DNA of 52,140 nt from Gnetum montanum (lineage: Eukaryota; Streptophyta; Gnetopsida; Gnetales; Gnetaceae), in NCBI GenBank assembly GCA_015680685.1, contig MNCI01009454.1, positions 273,022 to 325,161 of the forward strand. Reading direction: 5' to 3'. Below, in pieces: positions 1-11,249 of the stretch; the first letter of the stretch is position 1, and each line of letters begins with the position of its first letter. Made by a program: the position numbers and the translations under genes. A model generated the notes under the pieces. It searched no databases, had not been told where the DNA came from, and saw only the letters and a list, made by a program, of their open reading frames with translations.

Positions 1-170
1 TCGCTACACTAGCCAAGATTGGGAAATGAAGGGAGTGCCGCCTCTTATTTATAGATATGGCGGTGGGACGCAATATCGCGTACGCGATAGCGCAGGAGAA
101 GACGTGATATCGCGTACACGATATCGCATGGGAGGCGATATCGCGGCCCAGTGCAAGTCGCGTCTCATCA
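1..170 (-). mobile_element. LTR, U3 part, cut by the window edge
   Basis: On the minus strand the LTR starts at 170 with TGATGAGACG, the same start as the LTR at 52080. Its U3 (about 60-165) holds repeated palindromic words built from CGATATCG and CGCGTACGCG. A TATA box (CTATAAATAA on the minus strand) lies at 45-54, so the rest of the LTR runs out of the window to the left. The flanking bases 171-175 (CCTGC) are a candidate target duplication whose partner would lie outside. It interrupts the integrase of element E. Only the U3 is visible, so the clade is unknown. Confidence 0.75.
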
Positions 171-175
171 CCTGC

Positions 176-2840
176 GATCATCAACTTTAATGTTGTCTTA
201 CACCTAGTAGAATGACTACCACATCATCCTTTATGCACATCTTGTAGAACCCCTTGTTGATTATCTTCTAGAACATACCATCATACTAATCTATTACATA
301 GGTCTTGTAAATACTTCCATTTATCTCCATATATATTTTTACTTTATGGAGGAGCTATTATCTTTGTTTTTTCACTCCACTCAATAGGAAGTTCTTACAT
401 GGTCAAGTAGGTCATGTAATCAGTACTCTATGTTTTTGCTATTGAATTAATAGCCATTATTATCCTTATAAATAGATTTTCATTAGGAAACTAATCTAAT
501 AATAGTTCTTGTTGGTCCTGCGGTTCCCATCTTAGCCTCAATAAGTGATTTGCTACTACATTTCCTATGCCTCTCTTGTCATTCATGGTGATGGCAAATT
601 CTTGTAATATGATAAGCCATTTGATCACCATAGGACTCACTATTGGTTTATTTATTCGAAATCTTATTGCACTATGATCTGTATGGACATAAATGTGGTA
701 CCTAAGCACATAGTGTTTAAAAGTTTCTAGTGTGTACACCACTACCATAAGGTTCTTTTCTATGGTGGTGTAATTAAGCTATTTTCTAGTGATGCTTCTA
801 CTTGCACAATGTATATAATATGGTCTTTTGTGATCATCCAACTACGTTAGCACTACATCTAGTGCATAATTTGAAGCATCTAACATTATATGAAAGGGCT
901 TAAACTAATCCAAAGCTCAAAGGATTATTGTTTCAATTAACTTTTATTTTAAAGCCTCAAATGCCTTATCACATTATTCTATCAACTAAAATGTTGCATT
1001 CTTCTTTGTTAATTCTATCAATGGTTTTGCTATTTTTGAAAAATTTTCTATAAACCTTTTATAATATCCTATGTAGCCTAGAAATGATCTAACATATTTG
1101 ATAGTTTGTGGCCTTTGGATGATATTCTAAATGACTCTAATCTTCTTTGGATCTAGCTCAATTTCCTTCTATGATACTTTGTATTCTAGAACGATTCCAT
1201 CTTGGATCATTAGATGGATTTTTTTGTCAATTGAGCTTTAAATTGGTCTCCACGCATCTTTTTAATAGTTGCTCTAAATGTTTCAATGCTTTTTTAGAGT
1301 TTAGCTCCTAAGTTAAGAAATCATTTATAAATACCTCCAAGCCATTACCTTTTCTTTCTTTTCTTTTCTTTTCTTTTTGGAAGATGCTAAGTACTAATCT
1401 TTGAAAGGTAGTGGATGCACTGCATAGACCAAAAGCATTTGCTTGTAGATGAACGTTCCCCACAAACTAATGAACATAGTTTTTGATGAGTCTTCTAGTA
1501 CAATGTGGATATAGTTATATCCACTATATCCATCAAGAAAGCTATAGTACTAGTATCCTACTATGGTATCTATGACTTGATCAATAAACAATAAAGGAAA
1601 ATGGTCTTTGAATGTCATGGAGTTCAACAACTAGAACTCAATACATACTCTTCAATTACTATCTTTCTTTGAAATAATGACCAAAGGACTAATACATTCA
1701 CTATTTGTAATGGGGTAGATGAATCCTGTTTTCAATAAATTTTTCAATTCCTATTTTACTACTTCTTTAAGCTTAGAATCTAACCTTCTCTCTGGTTGGT
1801 GCCATGGCTTAATAGCAAAATCTATCTAAATTTGCTATTGAAAAATTCATGGATCAATGCTCATTATTTCATTGTAAGACCATGCAAATGTTGTTGGTCA
1901 TTTATTGATCACTTCTAATAATCTCTTTTTCTTATCTTTATCTAGATTGGTGTTAATATTTACTAGTTTCTTATTATTTAGAAAAGCATATTCCAGTACT
2001 TCTAGTAGGGATTTTAACTTCAATGGTTCTAGTTCAAAATTATCTAGGATCTCAAGTTGTCCCCATTCAATATCTTGTTCTTGGTATGAATGTGTACAAG
2101 GGTGTTTTCTTCTTGACTATTCCAACTTATCTATTTTCTTCACATAGGCACTTATAATGTAATTTGTTGATTTCATGTACATTTTGGATTCTTCTTCTTC
2201 ATCATTAACTAGCCACTGGATGCCTTCTTTTTTAATGATTACCACATGGAGATATCTTTGCACATACATTTCTTCTACACATATTTTGCATGCTATGTTG
2301 CTTTCTTGTTTGATGACCCATACCTTTTGCTTGTAATCGCACCAATTTTCACTATATGTGCTACATGGAACTTTGTATCATTGAATGATTCTAGCTTCAT
2401 CCTCCTTGGAAATATCTAAGGGCAAATCTCTAATTCCCAGCTTAGCATCTACATTATTAAGCCAAGCTCTTCCCATGACAATAGTGAGACCTTGTTTTTT
2501 TCCCACATGAATGACTAAGAAATCAGTAGAATAGGACTAGCCATGAATGGTAGCAATGACATTATCTACCTATCCTAGTGGGACTGCAATTGACTAATCT
2601 GTAAGCTCTAACTAGATGTTACTTTTCTTTAGTCATGGAAGATTCCAAGCCTTATACATGTCTTATGAAATTAAGTTCACTCTTGACCTAGAATCAAGTA
2701 GAGCCTTGCATGGTTTGTGACTTGCTATTTAGAGATATATCAAGGACCTTCCTAGATCTATTCTCTTCTAAGAAAGTGCTCCTAACTTTATCCAATGCAT
2801 GACAGTTTGGTAAGCATGATAGTGATTAAGTTTGAATTAG
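176..2840 (-). pseudogene. Athila-like pol fragment (element E): protease, RT, RNase H, integrase N-terminus
   Basis: Read on the minus strand. A retropepsin lies at about 2760-2380, with ALLDSR where ALLDSG is expected, so the Gly of the active-site triad is lost. RT lies at about 1900-1000; its catalytic box reads VFINDF instead of VFMDDF, so one catalytic Asp is Asn. RNase H at about 900-490 keeps the TDHSAI motif. From about 480 to 180 comes the start of integrase, ending near the zinc-binding HHCC region, where the LTR at 170 cuts in. Many stops replace Gln or Trp codons. Gag is missing beyond 2840, where family X begins. It is most similar by eye to the pol of elements C and D in this window. 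It is dead: three domains carry disabling changes. Confidence 0.85.
1348..1378. repeat. TTTTC microsatellite inside RT
   Basis: A run of TTTTC/TTTC units sits just before the RT catalytic box of element E. On the coding strand it reads as a Lys/Glu-rich tract where elements C and D have the short Gln-rich spacer before the FMDD box. Confidence 0.8.
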
Positions 2841-5110
2841 TAGAAGATCTAGAAAATGCCAAAGTATAGTCAGTATAATACTAACAATACTAACAATACT
2901 CTGATGGTGGTGCATAGAGCCCACAAATTATTCTAGAATCCACTTGCACCATGTACCATCTATAGGGGTAAATATGGTTATTAGAATGCTTTGATGCTTT
3001 TGACTCGATTACCTTACCTAACTTCATTAATTTAACTTCTTGTAGGTACAAGGTCAATGATAAAGGCTTGATCATCAATGATTAAATCCTGGCAGTGGCT
3101 CAAAATACTTTGGACAAATTCACTAAGAGTCCTCAAATTAGATCAGCTATGTATCAATAGTTAATAAGGGACTTTGATGAATACATAACCAGGTTTAACC
3201 TTGTATACAAGAAGTGCAAGGATGATGGGACAATGCTTAGCTTGTGGGTAGATGCCAATAGCACAGATTAGACCCTTGTAGCTAGAACCTCCACCCTAGA
3301 TAATGTCACTATATCACTTTAATGTTCATGTACTGAGGATACCCTCATCCTAAAGTTTGGTGATGTCACATTAGTGCAAGAGTGGTTAAAGGGATAGGCA
3401 CCTAGATACGTTCAAGCAAACATCTAGCATGCAAGTCTTCTGAATGTATTTATGACACCTATTCCTTCCATTCCTTCTGTAGAGATGCTACATGTCATCT
3501 ACTCCTTTGATGAGGAGGTTGGTTGTTTTAGCACCATCATCTGAGGTGTTAAGGTAAATGTGGATGTAGGTGTTGGCCTTTTTCGTGACTTGTTTGGTGT
3601 CCCTACTGATGGGGCAAAGGTTACCACCAAGACAATGAGGAAATCGGGCCATCATGAGGAAGTTCTAGAGTGGCTTGGTGCCAACATGGGCCACTCTAGA
3701 ATTTTAATTGATAACTTCAAAAATCCTAATGCAAAGGAATAATATCCTTTGTTTAGGTCTCATTCATTCCCCAAGCTACTATCACAAAAGAAGGTAATCA
3801 ACCTAGTAATAGGGGTAGAGCTTTAAGAAGGTCTTGATGGAGGGCATCAAATTTGATTAGGCTACTACTTTGGCTACTGGGCTTCGAGAGGAGATCCTTA
3901 GACTCCATGTTGACACCTCTACAATAATCCATATGCACTTTGAATTTTTCATAGGCTATCTAAAGAGGTTTGTGAAGTTTCTAGTGGTGTATAAGAATGG
4001 ACAATAGGTTTCCCAAGACCCAAGCCAACTTTCTAGGCCTTAGATAAAGCACATTTATCCAACAATGCAAGTCCATAACCCACCAAAGGGGATGGATGAA
4101 ACATTATCCATCACCACTAAGAATCTTGATGTTAGGTAGTATGAATCTCTTGAAAGTATTGATGATGATGAGCCCCTCTCATTTCCTACTAGTGTCTAGG
4201 ATGCCAGATGATGGTGCATGAAGGCTGAATGGGTAGCTAAAGAGAAACTTAAAAAGCCTATGGAGAAGGCACCCCTAGCATCAAATCAACCTACCCCAAA
4301 GAGGCTTAAGTTTAAGCTTAATCCATTACAATAGGTAGTTTCAGTTATGCATTATTTAAATTTTGCTATTTCATGTTTTAAAATTTTGTGGCTACTTTAT
4401 GGTTTTATGTGTTAACTAGTTTTCTATGTGCTATGCTTGTAGATAAGCATTAGATTATAATAGCCCAAGCTAGTATAGAGGAAGCACAAAGTCGTGCAAA
4501 AGAGGCACTCCTAAAGCAACCTATGGTTGAAGGACTTGTCAATGATAGTGTAGATGATCTAGATGCCTTACTTGGTGAAGTGGTACCAGGTACCTCTTCC
4601 ATCATCATCCCAGAGGAAGGAGAGGAGGAGAAGCCAAGTATGCCTATCCTTTAATATTTTTGTTTTTATCTCATTGGTTATCTTTGGTTGTCATCCTAAC
4701 CTTTTGATGATTGTTATGCTTACAGTAGTTCCTAAACCATCAACATAGGCTCCTGTCCCTAAGTTTCACATGAAACCATGGGTAGAGACTCCAGATAAAG
4801 TGAAGTTCTTACATGGAATGGCTAAGGACATCATCAATTAATTGCATCAGGTTGCACCTGAGATAGACAAGGATTTTATTTTATGTGTCATAGTCACGAT
4901 CCTTTCTTGCATTATGGCTACCTTAGGTTTTGTCTGATGGTTGTATTTTATGCTTTGTGTAGTGCCCTCTGTGGAGTGGGACCCCAACAAAGACATGGAG
5001 GTAGACTCCTTGCCTAGAATTCCCTCTAATGTGTCTAGTGTACCTATGAAGTTGTACAACACTACCACTAATTTAGCAATGTCACGTGCAAAAGCTTCCA
5101 TGGTGAAGAG
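2840..5110 (+). pseudogene. Family X gene, copy X1 (multi-exon, function unknown)
   Basis: I do not recognise this gene. It is split into exons that can be joined in phase: exon a ends at 2967, intron 2968-3045; exon b 3046-4344, intron 4345-4442 (donor GT decayed to TT); exon c 4443-4637, intron 4638-4725; exon d 4726-4866, intron 4867-4962 (donor decayed); exon e from 4963, broken off near 5110. The introns are T-rich and end in TTGTAG, TTACAG or GTGTAG. Exon b encodes a domain with a VIYSFDEEVG segment and an LFGVPTDGAKV segment. The latter resembles in layout the 'V..G..V.fs...I...LGLP' stretch of plant retroelement ORF3 proteins, but this is weak. In-frame stops are nearly all TAG or TAA at Gln positions. 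A short disrupted stretch lies near 3810-3835. Compared with X2 it has more of the 5' part and lacks the 3' part. The true start is uncertain. Confidence 0.7.
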
Positions 5111-5590
5111 GTTCCAACTACAAGTTTCTAATCCATGCTATCAACATCGATCCACCAATTGTGCATCATCCCATCATCATTGCATTTTTTGTATAAAAGG
5201 TTAAACCTAGTAACATATTCATTAAAGTCCCCTCTTAACTATTGATACATAACAACTCTAATTTTAAGACTCTTAGTGAATTCATCCAAAGTTGTTTGAG
5301 CCACTGCCAGGATTTGATCATTGATGATCAAGCCCTGATCATTAACCTTGTACCTACAAGAAGTTAAATTAATGAAGTTAGGCAAGGTAATTGAGCCAAA
5401 AGCATAAAATCTTTGCAATAACCATGTTTACCCTTGTAGATGATACACGGTGCCAAATGGGTTCTAAAATAATGTGTGGGCTCTATATGCCACCATCACA
5501 ATATTTTCAGTATTATACTAACTATACTTTGGCATTGTCCAGATCTCTAAAAGGTAACATGAACTTATGGCATCTTTTTATCCTCTTGTA
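2845..5590. repeat. Inverted repeat arms (about 2845-3215 and 5207-5590)
   Basis: The 5' exons and first intron of X1 recur in reverse complement at 5590-5207, so two family X 5' ends face in opposite directions around the X1 body. The arms differ by many substitutions and a one-base indel near the end of exon a. They therefore look like an old inverted duplication or two separate insertions rather than assembly error. Confidence 0.75.
5190..5590 (-). pseudogene. Family X gene, copy X3, 5' part
   Basis: This is a reverse-strand copy of exon a, the first intron (donor AAGG|GTAAAC, acceptor CTTGTAG) and the first about 50 codons of exon b of family X. It is truncated at about 5190, where 80 bases of unassigned sequence join it to the broken end of X1. 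A Gln codon that is CAG in X1 is TAG here, which supports the reading frame. The open frame can be extended upstream, so the start codon is not settled. An ATG at the head of a MPKYS segment is shared by X1 and X3. Confidence 0.6.
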
Positions 5591-7710
5591 GTCTTAAGAA
5601 GCGACCTATTAGTAATATATCTAGTAATTAGGCTAGATGCCCAAGGTAACAAGGTCTCCATAATGACCCCAGCTACATCTGCGGAAAAGTGTGATCACAA
5701 CATCACACTGAAGTTCCTAAGGAGGTAGGTAAAGAGTCCCTTGTCCCAACCTAGAACCATAATGAGAGCTTCCCAGGAGGCATGTCTTGTGGTGGAGTAT
5801 TGGTCTTGGGATGACCAATGTAGCACAAAAAACCAACCAGCTCTACTATGATGAGGATAGGCCTTAAGAAGACCCTACATGAAACAAAACAAAGACATTG
5901 TGACTAATTAGAATTTCCTAATAGATTAGGAAAACATCCTAGTTAGAGGTGAAATTAGCCTCTATAAAAAGCTCTAAAGTGTTTATCTAAATTGGCTTAA
6001 GGAATTCCACAAAAAGGCATTATTACAACCTTTCAAAGCAAAAATAGTACAACCTATTAGAGTTACTTAGAAAATTTAGACAAAACATCTAGTTGGAGGT
6101 GAAATTAGCCTCTGTAAAAAGCTCTAAGGTGTTTATCTAAATTAGTCTAAGTAATTTCACAAGAAAACATTATTGCAACCTCACATAACCTTGCATCATG
6201 ACCAATTGAAATTTCTCAACAAATTTATAAAAAACTTCCTAAGCCAGAGGTGAAATTAGCCCCTATAAAAAGCTTTTATATTTTTATCTAAATCAGCTTA
6301 AGAAATTTCATAAAAGCATTGTCACCGTATTTCATAGCCTTTATAGCCAAAACATTATAGCTAAAACTAAGTCTTAGCCTAAATTATGCATAAATCTAGA
6401 AAAAACATCTAAGTTATGCATGAACTTGAAAAAAAACATACAAGTTGTACGTAAATTTAGAAAATAGCATCTATATTATGTATAAATTTATAAAAAAAAA
6501 AAAAGCAAGCATAAGTTTAGAAAAAGAAAACATCTAAATTATGCAAAGCATGCATAAATTTGGAAAAAACATCTAAACTATGCACAAATTTAGAAAAAAC
6601 ATGATAAACTTAGAAAAAGCCATGTAGCCATAGTAAAATCTTATTTAAAATAGCAAAAGCTTTTACTTTTCTAGAAAAATAAAAATTAATCATATCAACC
6701 ACTTCTATTTTGGGTAATGTACTACAACCATCAGCGTTTCCTTGATTCACATAGCCATAGTAAAAAACTCACAGAAAATTCGTTGGAGCTCCAAACGAAG
6801 TGATTACACTATCATTTGAAAGAATAAGTCAAGTCCTATGTAGCCATACTTAGTAAAAATTCAAAAAATTTGCTATTTATGTAGGAAAAATTTGTCAATT
6901 TGGATAATAATCCAAAAATGCCACAAGCATCCCTATTACAGATGCCTAATAAAAAATTCATAAAAAAAAATTTTTAAGTCCAATCGTAGTGATTCCACCT
7001 CCATTGAAAAGCTGAAGACAAAGCCTAGACATGACTAGAAAGTAGCAAAAATATTTTCTATTTTCTTATAAAAATTTCACAAATTTACATGAAATTACAA
7101 AAGCAGTACAAACAACCTAACTACGCAACATTAGGAAAATAGCCATAACTTCCTCATTTCAAAGTTATATTAAACAAGACAAAAACCATAAGAAAGCTTA
7201 AAAAAAAGGCTAAAAACTCATCATCTTTACATTTACAAATGTGCATCTATTTTACCAAGAAAAATACACAAATTGTCTTGCTTTTTCATACCAAAACTTC
7301 AAAAATCTCAAAGCCTAAATTTCATATAGCCACTAGGATAGTCAAAATAACCAAAACCATTGAAACCCATTTAAATTCACATCAAAATAATGGGGTAGGA
7401 TTTTGTTAAAATTTAATTTTAACAAATCCTAAGGCCTAGATCAAAAAAAAATGGCTATGCCCCAAAATTTTGGGAAAAAAGCATGAAACAACAAGCCCTA
7501 TTTTCAAAATCAAATCTAAAAAAGCTAAAGCAATGAAACAACTATAGATCTACATGGAAGCAACCAAAATAGGAGATGAGATTTTATCAAAATTTCATTT
7601 TAATCCCTCTACTAAAGTAGATATGAAAAAATGGCCTTAACATCTAGGAAGTAAAAAACTGAAGAAATCACATAAAACAAAGGCAAAAATAAGTAGAATT
7701 GCCTACCTTG
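5591..7710. other. A-rich non-coding stretch (possible long intron of X3)
   Basis: There is no convincing coding sequence. The plus strand is A-rich, so the minus strand is T-rich like a plant intron. It lies between the candidate first exon (7834-7711, minus) and exon a of X3 (about 5590, minus), so it may be the long first intron of that copy. Tandem repeats occupy its left end. Confidence 0.4.
5926..6330. repeat. Three tandem copies of a ~150 bp unit
   Basis: The phrase GAGGTGAAATTAGCC, followed by (T/C)CT(A/G)TAAAAAGC and TTTATCTAAAT, recurs near 5944, 6089 and 6246, giving units of roughly 145-157 bp. The copies differ by substitutions and small indels. The downstream AT-rich sequence (6370-6610) also repeats phrases like AAACATCTAA and TATGCATAAA. 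Confidence 0.75.
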
Positions 7711-7834
7711 GAGCAATGATAGATGGGACCTGAATAGAGATAGGCCTAGGAACCTTTGAAAACTCACTAGAATGCTCATCCATCTTCTAAATTGTAGGAT
7801 TTTTACTCTTTTCCCCTTGCTACTTGGATGCCAT
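7711..7834 (-). pseudogene. Candidate first exon of family X copy X3
   Basis: On the minus strand an ATG at 7834 opens a frame beginning MASK, with two TAG codons at likely Gln positions. It ends in CCAAG|GTAGGC, a good donor site. Upstream on the same strand is a CCTTGCAG acceptor-like site and a 5'-leader-like stretch. The link to X3 is inferred from strand and position only. It resembles the start of ORF3 in element D, which also begins MAPK straight after a TTGCAG acceptor. Confidence 0.35.
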
Positions 7835-7971
7835 GGTAGGCTCAATGTTGAGGATGATGGAAATTATAAGGAGATAGGAGTTCTATGCTAACTGCAAGGG
7901 AGATGGAAGGCTTCCATGTTAAAGATTGGTTGGAATCTCTCTACCAAAGCTCTCCTTAAATGCATTATTGC

Positions 7972-10632
7972 TAATGTCACTATACCACTTTCACATTCAT
8001 GTCATGAGGATACCCTCATCCTAAAGTTTGGTGATGTGACATCAACACAAGAGTGGCTAAAGGGGCAAGCACCTGGATACATTTAATCAAACATTTACTG
8101 TGCAGGTTTGGTCAATGTATTTATGGCACTTATTCCTTCCATTCCTACTGTGGAGATGCTACATGTCATCAACACCTTTGATGGGGAGGTTGGTTACTTT
8201 AGCACCACCATCTAAGGTGTTTAGGTGAACATGGACGTAGGTGCTAGCCTCTTTTGTGTCTTGTTTAGTGTCCCTACTAATGAAGCAAAGGTTTCCACTA
8301 GGATAATGAGGGAATTGAGCCATCATGAGGAAATTCTAGAGTGGCTTGGTGCCAACATGGGGCACTCTAGAATTTTCATGGATAACTTCATGAACCCTGA
8401 TGTAAAGGAATCATATCCTTTGTTTAGGTCTCATGCATTCCCCAAACTACTATCACCAAAGAAGGTAATCAGCCTAGCATGGGGGTGGACATTTAAGAAG
8501 GTCTTGATGGAGGACATCAAATTTGATTGGGCTACTACTTTGGCTACTGGGCTTCGAAAGGAGATCTTTAGATTCCATGTTGACACCTCTATGATAATCC
8601 ATATGCACTTGAATTTTTCACAGGCTATCTAAAGAGGTTTGCAGAGTTTCTACTGGTGTATAGGAATGGATGATGGATTTCCCAAGATCCAAGCCAACTT
8701 TCTAGGCCTTGGACAAAGCACATTTATCCAATAGTGCAATCCTAGAACCCACCAAAGGGAATGAATGAAACATTATCCATCACCACTAAGAATCTTGATG
8801 TTAGGTAGTATGAGTCTCCCAAAAGTACTGACGATGATGAGTTCCTCTTGTTTCCTACTAGTGTCTAGAATGCTAGATGATGACACATGGAGGATGAAGG
8901 GCTAGCTAGAGAGAAACTCAAAAATCCTATGGAGGAATCAGCCCCAACATTAGATCAACCTTTCTTGAAGAGGCCTAAGTTTAATCTTAAGGAATCATAG
9001 CAGGAAATTGTAGGTCTGCTTTGTTTAAATTTGGCTATTCCATGTTTTAAAATTTTGTGAATACTTTATGGTTTTATGTGTTAACGAGTTTTCTATGTGC
9101 TATGCTTGTAGATAAGCATCAAGTTATAGTAGCCTAAGCTACTGTGAAGGAAAAACAAAGGTGTGTAAAAGAGATACTCCTAAAGAAACCTATGATTAAA
9201 GGACTTGTTGTTGATGGTGTAGATGATTTAGATGCCTTGTTTGGTGAGGTATTACCAAGTACCTCTCCCATCATCATCCCAAAGGAAGAAGAGGAGGAGG
9301 AGCCAAGTATGCCTATGAATTAACATTTTTGCTATTTAATTGGATATCTTTGGCTGTCATCCTAAACTTTTGATGATTGTTATGCTTACAATAGTTCTTG
9401 ATCCACCAACACAAACTCCCATACCTAATTTTCATGTGAAACCATGGGTAGAGACTCCATACAAAGTGGAGTTCCTATGTCGCATGGCCAAGGACATCAT
9501 CGATTGATTACATCAAGTTACACTTGAGATAGGTCAACGTTTTATTTAATGTGCTTTAGTCATGGGAATTTCTTGCATTATGGTTATCTTAGGTTCTACC
9601 TTATGGTTGTATTTTATGCTTTGTGTAGTACCATCTATGGAGTGGGATCCTAGTAGAGACATGGAGGTAGACTCCTTGCCTAGACTTTCCTCTGATGTGT
9701 CTAGTGTACCCATGAAGTTGTACAACACTACCACTGATTTAGCAATGTCATGCACAAAATTTTCATGAGAGCTATAGAGGTCCAATGAATTCCTATGGGA
9801 GGAAGTTGTGGCCTTGAGGGAAAAGACTCAAACGTAGGAGGATAAAATTAGGAATCTCCAAGACCATAAAGCCTTTGTGGAAGCCTAAGTGGCTAACTCA
9901 GGGGAGTTATGGACTAAGGAGATCACATGGGTCCACTGCTAGCATGTTGTTTAGGACAAAGTAGTGGTCCTACAAGATATGGTGGAACAACATATGCATA
10001 TGAACCTAATCTCCTAGAAGGTTATGGACTAGAAGGATTACTACGCTTAGGTCTTGGAATGGGGCAAGACACAAAAGGCCCACGAGCATTAGTATAAGGC
10101 TGATCGTGGGGCCTACATAAAGTGGCTTAAGGAAGAGTTAATTAAATGACATAAGAGAGATTTATTCATTTAGGGGATCTATGCAGAGAGTTCTTATTGA
10201 CTTTTCAAAAGTACTCTCAAGGTGGAGCAATCCCCTACTCTTCATATCACCACAATTGCAAGTGAGACCTCTGTAACTACTACTACTCATGAGCCTCCTA
10301 CTTAGACTCCTATAGATAGGTTGAGCATTCCTTTTGCAATTGATCTTGGGGATGTTGACTAGGACAACATGACAGAGGACTAGATCCTCCATCATTTTGA
10401 GGAAAGCCTTCTCCATCTACCCCTAAAAGTAATGGAGCTGAAATCTTCCTAGGTTTGATATATTTTCTATTTTAATCATTATTTTAAGTTATGATTTCTG
10501 ATATGGATTACTAACTAGCTATATGTTATTGCATTTTAGGCCTTGGGAGACATTGGTGGCCCCAGGGGTGAGAGTGGGAATGATCCACCACTTCCTCCTT
10601 TGGATGCCACTCAGTAGCCTTCTTCAGTTTAG
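7972..10632 (+). pseudogene. Family X gene, copy X2 with complete 3' end (coiled-coil C-terminus)
   Basis: Homology to X1 begins abruptly at 7972 (AATGTCACTATA) inside exon b and continues beyond X1's break. Exons: b to 9013; intron 9014-9111 (98 bp, same length as in X1); c 9112-9306; intron 9307-9391 (acceptor decayed to AA); d 9392-9532; intron 9533-9628 (96 bp, as in X1); e 9629-10452; intron 10453-10539, with a TACTAAC branch-point word near 10510; f 10540-10632 with final stop. All junctions keep phase. A one-base deletion near 8605 shifts the frame of exon b. Exon e encodes a charged, Gln/Lys/Glu-rich helix typical of a coiled coil, then a Thr/Pro-rich and acidic tail. In exons e and f there are 14 TAG codons before the final stop, but only one CAG. 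No known function. It may be a captured host gene or the third ORF of a retroelement. Confidence 0.7.
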
Positions 10633-11249
10633 CTTGTTTTTGTTTTTATGTTGATGGCTATGATTAGGCAAGACTATGTTGTAGATCATTGTTATTCTTT
10701 GACATTATTGCTACACAATTGTGGCCATGGCTATGTGCGTTATGGACACTTTAATTTTAAATTTAAATATTTGGTTTTATTTGTGGTTATATGCATCTAT
10801 AGTAAATGTTATAAACATGGCTATATTGACATTTTGGTTGTAACATTAAATTGATGTGATAATAGGCTACAAAAAAGGAGATATAATAATAAAAGGAACA
10901 TTTTCTAATTTTAGGCCATTGCAGGCACAGGTTATATAGTTTTGCCAGTTTAAGGCCATGGTGGGCTATCATGCCAATTTAAGGTCTTAGCAGACCATAA
11001 TGCCAATTTAAAATCTTAGTGAATGCAATGCTAGTTTAAGGTCTTAGTAGACATGGTCTGGAACAGACACGTTTTTGATATTTAAAACATAAGTAAAAAA
11101 TAAAGAAAGGTTGTAGCAAATATGTAAAAATTCAAAAAAATATAGACTACATGCATTAGGCTATGTGTGTAAAGTGTAAAACAAAAATTGCATATGTAAT
11201 AGAATATAAATAAAAGGTAAGCCTATATAGCTATCAGTACATCTAGTCA
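10633..11249. other. 3' flank of X2, no gene seen
   Basis: AT-rich sequence after the family X stop codon. It holds a 28-29 bp tandem repeat and no coding sequence I can support. It joins the truncated end of the minus-strand element F at about 11250. Confidence 0.6.
10943..11056. repeat. 28-29 bp minisatellite, four units
   Basis: Units start with TGCCA or TGCTA, continue (A/G)TTTAAGG and then C(T/A)TAG or CATGG. They run 10943-10971, 10972-11000, 11001-11028 and 11029-11056. A degenerate extra unit may precede them. Confidence 0.8.

Noticed and set aside
2845-5590. X1/X3 inverted repeat as terminal inverted repeats of a DNA transposon
   Set aside because: The arms are exons and an intron of the gene itself, not non-coding ends, and no target duplication or transposase was seen.
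9629-10632. UAG read as glutamine (altered genetic code)
   Set aside because: The many TAG codons at Gln positions invite this, but other dead elements also show TGA and TAA at Trp/Arg/Gln positions, and frame shifts are present. Methylated-cytosine decay explains it more simply.
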